Assembly (NCBI RefSeq): GCF_900102545.1
Contig: NZ_FNBN01000009.1
Coordinates: forward strand, 332,823-396,822
Length of the DNA stretch: 64,000 nt
Direction of reading: 5' to 3'
DNA from: Chitinophaga filiformis
Lineage (GTDB): Bacteria > Bacteroidota > Bacteroidia > Chitinophagales > Chitinophagaceae
A model generated the notes under the pieces. It was given only the letters and a program-made list of their open reading frames with translations, was not told the DNA's origin and searched no databases. How positions within the stretch are numbered: position 1 is the stretch's first letter; each line of letters begins with the position of its first letter. Of the stretch, positions 44,688 to 53,940 are shown one piece after another. The position numbers and the translations under genes were made by a program.

Positions 44688-45455
44688 ATGAGACATTCGC
44701 TAAATTATTCCATGATTATTGGTACCCTTGGTATCTTTTTAATGTCTGCCTGTAGCAAATCTGACCTCGTAACTCCCGATCAGCCTAAGGGAGATCTTAA
44801 TGAAGCAGCCCGCGTTGCCGGAGAAGTCACTGCGGCGGCCACTACACCCGTAGGTACCGTCATATACACAAGTAATGGTTACAAAGTGACCATCACCAAC
44901 AAGGACGCTACTTTCGATGACGCTGTACGTCAGAAATTTGTAGATATCTTTTTCAGCGTTTATCCGCAGTTGGTGACCAGGTTCAATACCGGCGCCGTTA
45001 AAGCAGTTACTTTCGTGATAGATCCAGCCTACAGTGGCGTGGCGGCCACTTCCGGTACCACTATTACCTACAGCTCCGCATGGTTCCATAGCCATCCGCA
45101 GGATGTAGATGTTGTAACGCATGAGATCATGCACGTAGTACAGGCATATACCGGTGGCGCTCCCGGTTGGCTGACTGAGGGTATAGCCGATTATGTCCGT
45201 TATAAGTATGGCGTGAATAACGGTCCTGCCGGATGGTCATTACCTAACTGGTCAGCTTCTCAGTCGTATACAGATGCCTACCGTGTTACCGCACGTTTCC
45301 TGGCCTGGCTGGAACTGCACAAACGCAGTACGATCGTAACAGATCTGAACACTGCGTTGCGTAATAAGACCTATACAGCTAATACCTGGGTAAGTCTGAC
45401 TACTAAAACGGTAGACCAGCTGTGGGCAGAGTATTCCGCTAATCCTGCATTGTAG
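44688..45455 (+). CDS. Basic secretory protein family zincin lipoprotein
   Basis: A 255-residue lipoprotein (lipobox MSAC, Cys 22). Residues 110-240 match the basic secretory protein family: SSAWFHSHPQDVDVVTHEIMHVVQ with HEIMH zinc motif (near 146), then GGAPGWLTEGIADYVRYKYG, where the Glu and Tyr complete the site, and ARFLAWLE. These are predicted zinc peptidases, in plants linked to defence. The N-terminal 60 residues after the Cys form a low-complexity linker. It ends before a strong bidirectional terminator. Confidence 0.88.
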   Translation: MRHSLNYSMIIGTLGIFLMSACSKSDLVTPDQPKGDLNEAARVAGEVTAAATTPVGTVIYTSNGYKVTITNKDATFDDAVRQKFVDIFFSVYPQLVTRFNTGAVKAVTFVIDPAYSGVAATSGTTITYSSAWFHSHPQDVDVVTHEIMHVVQAYTGGAPGWLTEGIADYVRYKYGVNNGPAGWSLPNWSASQSYTDAYRVTARFLAWLELHKRSTIVTDLNTALRNKTYTANTWVSLTTKTVDQLWAEYSANPAL

Positions 45456-45543
45456 CAGCCCATTCATTACTCCGTAGCATTGCCATAATTGTATAATAAC
45501 CAGGAGGGGATGAACGGGGATCTGCGTACATGCAATGCTATAC

Positions 45544-45575
45544 AATATCCCGGCTATACCGATAGCCGGGATATT
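45544..45575. terminator. Strong bidirectional terminator
   Basis: AATATCCCGGCTAT-ACCG-ATAGCCGGGATATT is a perfect 14-pair stem with a tetraloop, followed by TTTTAT on the plus strand. It lies between the convergent secretory-protein gene and the gene ending at 45581. Confidence 0.92.
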
Positions 45576-45580
45576 TTTTA

Positions 45581-46216
45581 TCAGTCGAAAAAAGGATCAG
45601 GTGCTGTTCTGTCAATATGAAAGGCCTGGTCAAGATAATAAAGCACAGTTTCCGGTGCTTTGGCCGTACGTACCAATTCTCTCAGCGGAGTTACTATCTT
45701 CGGATATTCATCAATAAATTCCAGCCCCTCCACTTGTGTTAAATGAAATGATTGCATCAGCAGGCGGAACCGTTCCAACTCTGCACCCCAGTACCGGATA
45801 TATTTACTTTCACTGATGTTAAGTTCCAGGAGTATATCTTTTACCCGGAAGAGCAGTCCGGCCTCCAGCAGGCAGTCCTGCGTCAGTTCCTCCCGGTATT
45901 TTTCCAGCTCTTTCAGTATGAACTGTTTCTGCAGCAGGGGAGTGGTAACAGCATCTTCTTCATATATACCATACACGCAGCTTACCTTATCCGGCAGGGT
46001 GGCAGCCAGCGCCTGGAACAGGGCCCATAAACGGCTGTTGTCTATATTGATCATGGCCTGGAAGCGGTAGGGCAGACGGGGATTCTCATTGAGTGTAAGA
46101 GAGTACCCTTCTACGATCTTCGCTTTCCTTCTCTTGAAAAGGATCTCGTCGATGTCCGGCCGGTAGTCTATTTCCTCATCTGAGGGAATTCGCACGGTAA
46201 TAGGCAGTTCTAACAT
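45581..46216 (-). CDS. Conserved hypothetical protein divergent from GH15
   Basis: 211 residues from the ATG at 46216, starting MLELPITVRIPSDEEIDYRP. I prefer this start because TATCTTTA, close to the Bacteroidota -7 box, stands immediately upstream; an ATG at 46315 would add 33 residues but would overlap the spacer needed by the divergent GH15 gene. The protein is helical, Glu/Leu-rich, and without signal peptide or known motif. It may share regulation with the GH15 gene through the short divergent region. Function unknown. Confidence 0.65.
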   Translation of the reverse strand: MLELPITVRIPSDEEIDYRPDIDEILFKRRKAKIVEGYSLTLNENPRLPYRFQAMINIDNSRLWALFQALAATLPDKVSCVYGIYEEDAVTTPLLQKQFILKELEKYREELTQDCLLEAGLLFRVKDILLELNISESKYIRYWGAELERFRLLMQSFHLTQVEGLEFIDEYPKIVTPLRELVRTAKAPETVLYYLDQAFHIDRTAPDPFFD

Positions 46217-46320
46217 ACTGTAAAGATAAGGTACCGCAGCACATTGGGAAGCCGGAAGATAGCGGAATTCCCGGGGTGTTTTCCTTGCTGTAGCAGGATC
46301 GGCAGCTTTAGGCATGGTTA

Positions 46321-48153
46321 ATGATAAATACTGGTATGAAACATCAGGAAAGACCATATCAACGCATTGAGAATTATGGTATTATCGGCAACCTTGAGAC
46401 AGTTGCCCTGGTCTCCCTGACGGGGTCCATTGACTTCATGTGTTTTCCCCGTTTCGATTCTCCCACTATCTTTGCCTCCTTGCTGGATTCCACTAAAGGC
46501 GGTTATTTTTCCGTTGAACCTGAGATGCAGGATTATACCTCCAAACAATTATACATACCCGGTACGGCTATCCTGCTCACCCGTTATTTCTCCGATTCAG
46601 GTATTGCTGAGCTGACAGACTATATGCCCATTGCTGATGTACAAAAAGATACAGATTGTACGATAGTCCGCAAGATCAAAACCATCAGGGGGAATATCAC
46701 TTTCAAGGTGAATTGCGTACCCCGGTTTGATTACGCGGCAGCTAAACATGAGGCAGTGCTGAAGAAGCGGAAAAATGAGATCATCTTTACGCCTATTAAC
46801 GATGGGAATGTGCAACTCCGGTTGATAGCAGATGTTCCTTTACGGCTGAAACATAAGAACGGATACGCGGAATTTACCCTCCGGGAATCGGAAGTAGCCA
46901 ATATCGTATTGCAGGCAGTTAAAAAAGACAATAAGGAGCCTTTAGAGGGCGTAGAATATTATACGGACATCTACCAGGAAACAATCGTAAAATGGCGGCA
47001 ATGGGTAGGCAAATCGACTTATAGGGGACATTATGGGGAGTTGATACAACGGTCGGCCATTACACTGAAATTATTGACTTCCGTTAAATTCGGTTCCGTA
47101 GTGGCGGCACCTACTTTTGGAATCCCGGAGACCCTGGCTGGTAACCGTAACTGGGACTACCGTTTTAACTGGATAAGGGATGCCGCCTTTACCATGTATG
47201 CCTTCCTGAAACTGGGCTTTTTTGATGAAGCGACCGCCTTTATGAACTGGATCTTCAACCTGTGTTCGGAAAGCAAACTGCAATTGCTGTACAATATTGA
47301 TGGCAGTAAAGCCGGTGAAGAGCAGGTATTGAAACACCTGGATGGGTACAAGGGAGCTAAACCTGTGCGTATTGGTAATGCTGCCGCCAGTCAACGTCAG
47401 ACGGATATTTACGGAGAACTGATCGATACTATTTACATCTACAATAAGTCTTATGAACCCATTACCTTCGAATTCTGGGCCCTGATCAGGAAACAGGTGG
47501 AATGTGTGATCAGCGACTGGAAAACCGCCGATCATGGTATATGGGAAATAAGGAACGAAAAACGGGAATTCCTGCACTCCCGTTTAATGTGCTGGGTAGC
47601 TATGGACAGAGCCATCAAAATAGCACAACACCGCTCATTCCCTTATCCGGAAACAGAGTGGCAGACCGTCCGCGATGAGATCTATAATGACATCTACCAT
47701 AACTTCTGGAACGAAGAGCTGGGAGCATGGGTGCAATACAAAGGCGCCAAAGCAGTAGATGCCGCCGCGTTGCTGATGCCCCTGACCCACTTTATCACGC
47801 CACTGGAGCCCAGATGGCTTTCCACCATGAAGGTAATAGACAGAGACCTGCGCCTGGATGTACTCATTTACCGTTACCGGAACCACCTGGAAAAGATTGA
47901 CGGACTGGATGGGGAAGAGGGCACTTTCAATATGTGTTCATTCTGGTATATTGAAGCCCTTGCCAAATGCGGAGAACTGGAGCTGGCAATAGAAAGTTTT
48001 GAAAAGATGATCGGTTATGCCAATCACCTGGGACTCTTCAGTGAGGAACTGGGGAAGAAGGGAGAACACCTGGGGAACTTTCCCCAGGCATTCACACACC
48101 TCGCTTTAATTAGTGCTGCCGTTGAGCTCAACAAGCAGTTGAGCCGCGTGTAA
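46321..48153 (+). CDS. Glycoside hydrolase family 15 protein (glucoamylase/trehalase-like)
   Basis: A 610-residue cytoplasmic protein with the bacterial GH15 pattern: N-terminal beta-sandwich (YQRIENYGIIGNLETVALVS; GSIDFMCFPRFDSPTIFASLLD), then the (alpha/alpha)6 barrel with GNRNWDYRFNWIRDAAFTMY (about residues 275-295) and EGTFNMCSFWYIEALAKCGEL near 530, which contain the catalytic region. It should hydrolyse alpha-glucosidic bonds of starch-derived sugars or trehalose. An ATG at 46336 is an equally good start, giving MKHQERPYQRIEN. Only 2 bases separate its stop from the stop of the convergent gene. Confidence 0.93.
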   Translation: MINTGMKHQERPYQRIENYGIIGNLETVALVSLTGSIDFMCFPRFDSPTIFASLLDSTKGGYFSVEPEMQDYTSKQLYIPGTAILLTRYFSDSGIAELTDYMPIADVQKDTDCTIVRKIKTIRGNITFKVNCVPRFDYAAAKHEAVLKKRKNEIIFTPINDGNVQLRLIADVPLRLKHKNGYAEFTLRESEVANIVLQAVKKDNKEPLEGVEYYTDIYQETIVKWRQWVGKSTYRGHYGELIQRSAITLKLLTSVKFGSVVAAPTFGIPETLAGNRNWDYRFNWIRDAAFTMYAFLKLGFFDEATAFMNWIFNLCSESKLQLLYNIDGSKAGEEQVLKHLDGYKGAKPVRIGNAAASQRQTDIYGELIDTIYIYNKSYEPITFEFWALIRKQVECVISDWKTADHGIWEIRNEKREFLHSRLMCWVAMDRAIKIAQHRSFPYPETEWQTVRDEIYNDIYHNFWNEELGAWVQYKGAKAVDAAALLMPLTHFITPLEPRWLSTMKVIDRDLRLDVLIYRYRNHLEKIDGLDGEEGTFNMCSFWYIEALAKCGELELAIESFEKMIGYANHLGLFSEELGKKGEHLGNFPQAFTHLALISAAVELNKQLSRV

Positions 48154-48155
48154 AG

Positions 48156-49682
48156 TCATTTTCCGGAAGGAAATATGGGAAACAGCAGGTTTGTGTTGCT
48201 GATAAATGCGATACGTTTGCTATCGGGCGACCATGAGGGCGTATTGATCGTGCCTTGTCCGCCGTACAGGTAGGCAATCACTTTTGCAGGACCCCCACTG
48301 GCAGGCATCAGCCGTAAATAAACGTGTTTATAAAAAGGATGATCTGAAGGATCTACTTCTTCTTTCAGGAAGGAAAGGAATACAATCCATTTACCATCCG
48401 GAGAAATATGCGGGAACCAGTTATTAAAACCATCGTTTGTAATCTGTGTCTGTTCTGAACCATCCGCCTTCATCCGCCATAGCTGCATCAGTCCATTACG
48501 CACGGAGTTGAAGTAAATATATTTGCCATCCGGTGTATATTCAGGACCATCGTCCAGTCCGGGAGCCATGGTCAGCCTGACTTCCTCGCCACCGGCAGCG
48601 GGCACACGGTAAATATCAAACTCTCCATTACGCTGCCCGGTAAATACCAGGAACTTTCCATCCGGCGACCATCCATGCATATAAGAGGGACCAATTTTGT
48701 TGATACGCGCAGGAGTGCCTCCCGTACGTGGCACTACATAACCAATGGAAGCGCCTTTTTCTCCATCGCCACTACTGATGGCCAGCATTTTCCCGTCAAA
48801 CGATAATACGTGATCATTGTTGTTCTTTTTCGCATCTCCGGTATTGATCAGGGATGGGATTTTCTTCTCCAGGTCAAACTGGTACAATAATCCATCGGCA
48901 TTATAGATCAGTGATTTACCATCCTTGTTCCAGTTGGGCGCCTGTATGGAGCCCGGCGTCTGGTAAACAATAGTGCTGTTTTGTGTAGCGATATCCAGTA
49001 TTTCGAGCATGCTGCCTATGTACTGGCGATAAGGCACCAAGGTGGCAGGTGCAGGTACCGTAATGCGCACATTACTGAATATAGCATTCTCCACAACATC
49101 CGGATTGTGTGAGCAGACAAACAGGCCTGCATATACCTCATCTCCCAATGAGAGGTCATCCAGTTTTTCACTGACGAATGTTTGTCCGTTACGGGCTACG
49201 GATAAAATGAACGTATTACCTTTCCGTTCCAGCTGTACAACATCCGCAGTTGTCAGCGTTGATTTTATTTCTTCGGTATTCGCCCCTGTAGTACGCCTGA
49301 ACTGCAGGGAGGTTAAGCCGTCTCCATGTACAACACCATTCACGTGTGTAGCGTTGGTATCCAGTGAGCTGCGTATCATCAGTCCCCATTTGCGGTGAGC
49401 TTCCTTTCCCTTGCCAATGAAGCGGGCATTTGTACGGAGAATGAAATCACCTTTCATCTTTTTCCATACGAAATGAAATTCATCGCTGCCGAACCACATA
49501 TTCGTACCTGCGCCGCTGATGGTGTACTGCTGTGTTTTTGGGTTGTACTGTGTAGTACCGGTATGTTTCACCTTGCCGACATCTGTTTGTGCGTCGAAAA
49601 TGCCCAATGTTTGCGCAGAGAGTCGGGCGAACTGGCTGAATGCCAGCAGGCTAATGGTCAATAACAACAATTTCTTACCCAT
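48156..49682 (-). CDS. Exported TolB-like beta-propeller protein
   Basis: About 508 residues from the ATG at 49682, which begins the signal peptide MGKKLLLLTISLLAFSQFARLSAQ; an ATG at 49706 adds eight residues before it. Residues 25-200 form a concanavalin-like beta-sandwich, as in DUF1349-like domains (GMGTNMWFGSDEFHFVWKKMKGDF-like strand order). Residues 220-505 are a propeller of PD40 repeats (YTPDGKYIYFNSVRNGLMQL, ISPDGKWIVFLSF, WSPDSKRIAFIS). It is periplasmic and may bind carbohydrate or peptide. No catalytic motif seen. Confidence 0.85.
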   Translation of the reverse strand: MGKKLLLLTISLLAFSQFARLSAQTLGIFDAQTDVGKVKHTGTTQYNPKTQQYTISGAGTNMWFGSDEFHFVWKKMKGDFILRTNARFIGKGKEAHRKWGLMIRSSLDTNATHVNGVVHGDGLTSLQFRRTTGANTEEIKSTLTTADVVQLERKGNTFILSVARNGQTFVSEKLDDLSLGDEVYAGLFVCSHNPDVVENAIFSNVRITVPAPATLVPYRQYIGSMLEILDIATQNSTIVYQTPGSIQAPNWNKDGKSLIYNADGLLYQFDLEKKIPSLINTGDAKKNNNDHVLSFDGKMLAISSGDGEKGASIGYVVPRTGGTPARINKIGPSYMHGWSPDGKFLVFTGQRNGEFDIYRVPAAGGEEVRLTMAPGLDDGPEYTPDGKYIYFNSVRNGLMQLWRMKADGSEQTQITNDGFNNWFPHISPDGKWIVFLSFLKEEVDPSDHPFYKHVYLRLMPASGGPAKVIAYLYGGQGTINTPSWSPDSKRIAFISNTNLLFPIFPSGK

Positions 49683-49818
49683 GTGTAAATAGTATAACGT
49701 GATCAACTGGAGGCAGTCTTGCCGTGGAACGTTATCTAATTTACAGATGTTTCCCGGGGAATGAAAGACTTCCTCCGGCAGAGGGTGCTATTAATTTACA
49801 TAGCGAGTATCACCGCGC

Positions 49819-50748
49819 TCAATCTCCTCTTTCTATCGGTGTGATCCGCAACTCAAGCTTCTCATTATCCCGTATCACATTGATATACTGGAACTGACCT
49901 ATTTTATCGGCTGTCATCATTTTAAAAAACTGGTCAGCTGTTTCCACCGGCTGGTCATTGAACTGGTAGATGATATCTCCATTCAGGATGCCTGCTTTGG
50001 CTGCGGGACTATTGCGTTCCACTTTGGATATAAATAAAGCCTGTTTGTTTTTCAGCTGATGAATGGTACGCAATCTTGGTACGAGATCGATCTGCTGCAT
50101 GGCAACACCAACATACGCTCTTTTGACTTTACCATAACGGATCAGCTGGTTGGCGATAGCCTTGGCCGTATTGATGCTGATAGCAAAACAAAGACCCTGT
50201 GCGCCTCTTATAACAGCGGTATTTACACCAATGACCTCTCCGTTACTGTTAATGAGTGGGCCACCGGAATTACCTGGATTCAATGCGGCATCTGTTTGTA
50301 TCATCGCATCCATCATCATACCGTCCTGTCCCTGCAATGATCTGCCCAAAGCACTGATCACGCCTGCGGTAACGGTGTGCTGGAATCCCAGGGGATTCCC
50401 GATGGCAATTACCATCTGCCCGATCTTCAGTTCATCGGAGTCGCCCAGTTTCACAGGAGAAAATTCCCGGGCATCAATCTTTAATAGCGCCAGGTCCGTA
50501 GCGGGATCCTGGCCGGCCAGACTGGCTGGGTATACACGGCCATCCTGCAGCATCACTTTCAGGCTGGTGGCCCCGTTTACAACGTGACTGTTGGTGAACA
50601 GATAACCATCAGAAGAGAAGAGGAATCCGGAGCCAGTTCCGGACACTGCTTCCTGGTTATTGTTGGCATTCAGTCGTTCTATTTTGACCACTGCCGGACT
50701 GGCTTTTTCGACAGCGTCAATGATCATTTGAGAATATGCATCCATCAT
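49819..50748 (-). CDS. HtrA/DegP-like trypsin-fold serine protease with PDZ domain
   Basis: A 309-residue protein with catalytic triad motifs TNSHVV (His), TDLALLKI (Asp) and GNSGGPLIN (Ser, near residue 165), followed by a single PDZ domain (about 210-305, SKVERNSPAAKAGILNGDII). HtrA proteases degrade misfolded proteins, normally in the periplasm. Here the chain begins directly with MMDAYSQMIIDAVEKASPAVV, with no signal peptide or membrane anchor, so it may be cytoplasmic. The gene is monocistronic. Confidence 0.92.
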   Translation of the reverse strand: MMDAYSQMIIDAVEKASPAVVKIERLNANNNQEAVSGTGSGFLFSSDGYLFTNSHVVNGATSLKVMLQDGRVYPASLAGQDPATDLALLKIDAREFSPVKLGDSDELKIGQMVIAIGNPLGFQHTVTAGVISALGRSLQGQDGMMMDAMIQTDAALNPGNSGGPLINSNGEVIGVNTAVIRGAQGLCFAISINTAKAIANQLIRYGKVKRAYVGVAMQQIDLVPRLRTIHQLKNKQALFISKVERNSPAAKAGILNGDIIYQFNDQPVETADQFFKMMTADKIGQFQYINVIRDNEKLELRITPIERGD

Positions 50749-50910
50749 TTAAATTGTATCGATTTTTTTAGATGCATCAAATATCTTACCTCCTATAAAT
50801 CTGGACAGACTGGCAGGAGCAGATGGATTTAATCTGTCAGAAAGGTCGGCGGCTGTCAATCAGGCGGCAACAAAGCAGGAATGTTCCGGAGGAAGCAGGT
50901 GTACGGTCAG

Positions 50911-51900
50911 TCAACTAAATGAGCTTCTGAATCTTTTCCGGTATTGAGATGGTGTGACCTCCATAGTTCTCAGGAACACTTTCCGCATATTCTCTGCATT
51001 ACCGAATCCTGTTTGTACTGCTATTTCATCCTGCGTCAGTTTCTTTTCTGTGAGGCTTCTGCAGGCCTGTTCCAGCCGGAGCTTTTCTACATATCTGGCA
51101 GGAGTGATCTTTAGTTCCTGTACAAACATCCTTGCGAAATTGCGGGGGCTCATAGCTGCCTGCTGCGCCAGCCGTTCTACCGTGATGTCCTCATGCAGGT
51201 GCTTATGCAACCAGGCAAGTGCAGTCTTCACCGGTTCATAGTCTGTTTCCTGTGCTTCCAGCATAGTACTGTATTGCGACTGGTTGCCGGGACGTTTGAG
51301 GAAAAGTACCATCTGCCGGGCAATATTCAGCGCAAAGGATCTGCCCATATCTTCTTCGACCAACGCCAGGGCCATGTCCATACCGGTAGTTACGCCCGCA
51401 GAAGTATAGATGTTACCATCCTTTACAAAGACGGGGGTGTTTTCAACCGTCACTTCAGGAAACATATCTGCCAGACGTTGACAGAGCCGCCAATGTGTAG
51501 TGGCACGTTTCCCATTCAATACTCCTGCCCGCGCCAGCATAAAGGTGCCGGAACATACAGAACATATCCTGCGAACCTGTTTTGCCTGCATGGCTATCCA
51601 TGGTAATAACTGTTCATCCAAAGGCTGGTTATCATCCGCAGGGATGCCGGAAAGAATAAGTGTATCGATGGGATAATCCACTTCTTCAAAAGTAGATTCG
51701 CAGAGAATAGGCAAAAAAGAAGATGTGACAACCTTGCGGGCCTTCTCACCCGACACAGTATGTACGATGTAACAGATATCCTGCTCTTCGCGCAGCGCCA
51801 GAATCGCAGCCCTGTTAAAAACTTCCAGTGGTCCGGCCATATCCATCAATGCAGAATTGGACGGTACCAGGATAACGATGTGTTTCTCTTCCTTAGACAT
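50911..51900 (-). CDS. GlxA family regulator (DJ-1/PfpI domain plus AraC helix-turn-helix)
   Basis: A 329-residue protein. Residues 1-190 are a DJ-1/PfpI (GATase1-like) domain with the nucleophile-elbow sequence RRICSVCSGTFMLARAGVLNGKRATTHW typical of GlxA regulators, and residues 220-325 are an AraC-type double helix-turn-helix (VERLAQQAAMSPRNFARMFVQE; EIAVQTGFGNAENMRKVFLR). The DJ-1 part is a sensor rather than an enzyme in these regulators. It is divergent from the exported alpha/beta hydrolase gene at 51990, which is a plausible target. Confidence 0.93.
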   Translation of the reverse strand: MSKEEKHIVILVPSNSALMDMAGPLEVFNRAAILALREEQDICYIVHTVSGEKARKVVTSSFLPILCESTFEEVDYPIDTLILSGIPADDNQPLDEQLLPWIAMQAKQVRRICSVCSGTFMLARAGVLNGKRATTHWRLCQRLADMFPEVTVENTPVFVKDGNIYTSAGVTTGMDMALALVEEDMGRSFALNIARQMVLFLKRPGNQSQYSTMLEAQETDYEPVKTALAWLHKHLHEDITVERLAQQAAMSPRNFARMFVQELKITPARYVEKLRLEQACRSLTEKKLTQDEIAVQTGFGNAENMRKVFLRTMEVTPSQYRKRFRSSFS

Positions 51901-51989
51901 AGTAAGATGAATGAGTAGTTCCTGTAATTGGCAGGAATTACCTGTTTTTTGTCTCCCTGTACAAAATGTGCCGGGGCTAATTTTGTTTC

Positions 51990-52886
51990 ATGAGACAGAA
52001 AACATTTTTATTATCACTGTTTATTTTTTTATTCACTAAGCATATGCAAGCACAAATGCCGGATGCAAAATTCATCCAGATCGAAAGTACAAAGCTTTGT
52101 TATTACGAACAAGGGCAGGGAGAGGTGATCCTCCTGCTACATGGCTGGCCGCAAACGTCCTATGTATGGCGTAAGGTAATACCGAAACTGGCCAAAAGGA
52201 ACAGGGTTATTGCGGTAGATCTTCCGGGTCTGGGTAACAGTGGTTCTGCGGAAAGCTATGATACCAGAACTGTTGCTGCCATCATCAGTAAATTTATCAC
52301 TGCACAGAAAATAGGGAAGGTGCACCTGGTATCGCATGATGTAGGCAGTTGGGTAGCTGTGTCATTTGCGCTGCAACATGAAGATCAGCTGAATACCCTG
52401 ACTGTCATTGATGCAGCTATCCCCGGCTTTATATCTGATGCCGTATTTAAGCCGGAGAATGCAAAGAAGATATGGCAATTCTATTTCCATGCTGTGGCAG
52501 ATATACCGGAATTGCTGGTAGAGGGTAGGGAAGAAGCGTATCTTTCCTGGTATTTCTCGAATAAGTCGTTCGTTAAATCAGCTATCAGCGTAGAAGACAG
52601 GGATGTATATGTGAAGGCGTATACAGGAAAGGATAGACTGGGGCGTGGGTTTGCCTACTACAGGGCTTTTAACCTGAGCGCAGAAAATAACAGGAATGTA
52701 CAGCGTCGTTTAACTATCCCTGTTTGGGCCCTGGGAGGGCAATATGCATTGGGGGAACAGATTGGTAACGCACTGAAAGCTATTGCTGAGCCTAAGGTCG
52801 TGGTGATAAAAGACTGTGGGCATTATGTTCCTGAAGAGCAGCCGGAGGAAACTGTAAAGTACATAAGAATGGCTATTGGCGGGTGA
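51990..52886 (+). CDS. Exported alpha/beta hydrolase
   Basis: A 298-residue protein with a signal peptide (residues 1-21, KHMQAQ). The fold is that of epoxide hydrolases and haloalkane dehalogenases: oxyanion LLHGWPQTSYVWRKV, VIAVDLPGLGNSG, nucleophile elbow HLVSHDVGSWV (Asp nucleophile), and final His in DCGHYVPEEQPE. An Asp nucleophile points to an epoxide or halide substrate rather than an ester, though many relatives are uncharacterised. Divergent from the GlxA gene and convergent with the next one, 17 bases apart. Confidence 0.9.
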   Translation: MRQKTFLLSLFIFLFTKHMQAQMPDAKFIQIESTKLCYYEQGQGEVILLLHGWPQTSYVWRKVIPKLAKRNRVIAVDLPGLGNSGSAESYDTRTVAAIISKFITAQKIGKVHLVSHDVGSWVAVSFALQHEDQLNTLTVIDAAIPGFISDAVFKPENAKKIWQFYFHAVADIPELLVEGREEAYLSWYFSNKSFVKSAISVEDRDVYVKAYTGKDRLGRGFAYYRAFNLSAENNRNVQRRLTIPVWALGGQYALGEQIGNALKAIAEPKVVVIKDCGHYVPEEQPEETVKYIRMAIGG

Positions 52887-52903
52887 ACTACATTGGATAC
52901 GTA

Positions 52904-53446
52904 TTAATGCTGGATTTTCCAGCCTGGAGGCTGGAAGTCGCGTATTGCTGTACCTATGCGGTTAAATTGACGCATAGTGGACAGGTCCAGATACATATAA
53001 CCACCGTCTTGTTGAATTAATACCAGGCCAGCTAATGTTGATGACTTACCTTTTACTGTAACTGTCATATATGCGCCGATAAAGTCTTCCCAGCGATATA
53101 TCCGTCCGCCGAAACTTATACCAGTAGCGCTGATACTGATAAATAAAGGTTTATAGAAAAAGATTCTGTAACAGACAGTGGTTGCTAATAATAGCAATGC
53201 AGTAAGCAGATAAGCGTAATTTCCCGAACTTAACCCTAATAGGATAGACACCAGACAAAGGGCCACAAAAGTAGTTGTAATCTGATCAACAGGTGGCTGA
53301 TGCACAACTACGGCTCCCTGGTCATCCTTGGTAGCAGGATTGTAAAAAGCGAATTTCCAGGCTGGCTTAAAATCACTGTATGGCAGGCAGTATTTTTTTC
53401 GCACCAGGTCTTCCTTAATATTGGCAATAAGTTGTGATTGATCCAT
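52904..53446 (-). CDS. Hypothetical membrane protein
   Basis: A 180-residue protein with a short cytoplasmic head (FKPAWKFAFYNPATKDDQG), two adjacent membrane helices (about residues 58-98) and a beta-rich C-terminal part (SISATGISFGGRIYRWEDF) resembling the small PH-like domains of YdbT/YcxB-type proteins. I do not assign a function. It lies 30 bases upstream of the HxlR stop on the same strand. Confidence 0.65.
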   Translation of the reverse strand: MDQSQLIANIKEDLVRKKYCLPYSDFKPAWKFAFYNPATKDDQGAVVVHQPPVDQITTTFVALCLVSILLGLSSGNYAYLLTALLLLATTVCYRIFFYKPLFISISATGISFGGRIYRWEDFIGAYMTVTVKGKSSTLAGLVLIQQDGGYMYLDLSTMRQFNRIGTAIRDFQPPGWKIQH

Positions 53447-53476
53447 TGATATAGGGATACGCGCAATTAAAAATAA

Positions 53477-53830
53477 CTATTTCCCGATAATTTTTTTCCG
53501 GTGTGATATCCCCCAGGCGGTCAGATCCTTAATGATGCCTTTTAGTGTTTCACCGTGTTCTGTAAGTACATACTGAACGGTTATAGGTTGTGTATCTAAA
53601 ACTGTTCGTTTAATTAATTTATTTATTTCTAATTCTTTTAATTCCTTGCTCAACATTTTGTTTGAAATACCGGGTACATCATTCAGAATGTCAGAGAATC
53701 TTCTTTCGTTGTAATAGCAGATAGATGAGATAATAGGTATTTTCCATTTTCCACTCAACACGTCCATTGCGTCGTGGACGCCCATCATTTCTTTTTTGTG
53801 ATCTGGTCTTTCAATTCTTTGACATTCCAT
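53477..53830 (-). CDS. HxlR family winged-helix transcriptional regulator
   Basis: A 117-residue protein of the HxlR/MarR-like winged-helix type: VLSGKWKIPIISSICYYNERRFSDI with the conserved Gly-Lys-Trp, ISNKMLSKELKELEINKLI recognition helix, and ITVQYVLTEHGETLKGII wing and last helix. HxlR regulators often control a divergent redox or SDR gene and respond to reactive electrophiles. Here the divergent SDR gene at 53941 is the obvious target, with a run of GTTAC motifs between the starts. Confidence 0.92.
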   Translation of the reverse strand: MECQRIERPDHKKEMMGVHDAMDVLSGKWKIPIISSICYYNERRFSDILNDVPGISNKMLSKELKELEINKLIKRTVLDTQPITVQYVLTEHGETLKGIIKDLTAWGISHRKKIIGK

Positions 53831-53835
53831 AATAA

Positions 53836-53884
53836 GTTACTTTGTTACCTCCAGGTTACTGTTACTTTTCGTTACAAAGTTACC
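53836..53884. promoter_or_regulatory. GTTAC operator array of HxlR regulator
   Basis: The pentamer GTTAC occurs six times in 49 bases (53836, 53844, 53855, 53861, 53871 and 53879). The outer two pairs form GTTACTTTGTTACC and GTTACAAAGTTACC, near-identical 14-base sites between the divergent HxlR and SDR genes, directly upstream of the HxlR start. Confidence 0.6.
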
Positions 53885-53903
53885 GAAATATATCATGTCG
53901 TCA

Positions 53904-53911
53904 TAAGTTTG
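53904..53911 (+). promoter_or_regulatory. Promoter -7 element of SDR gene
   Basis: TAAGTTTG matches TAnnTTTG and is 29 bases before the SDR ATG, leaving a short leader. The GTTAC array lies upstream in the -25 to -70 region. Confidence 0.55.
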
Positions 53912-53940
53912 TACCTCAATCATCAAATAAACGAGAAGAT

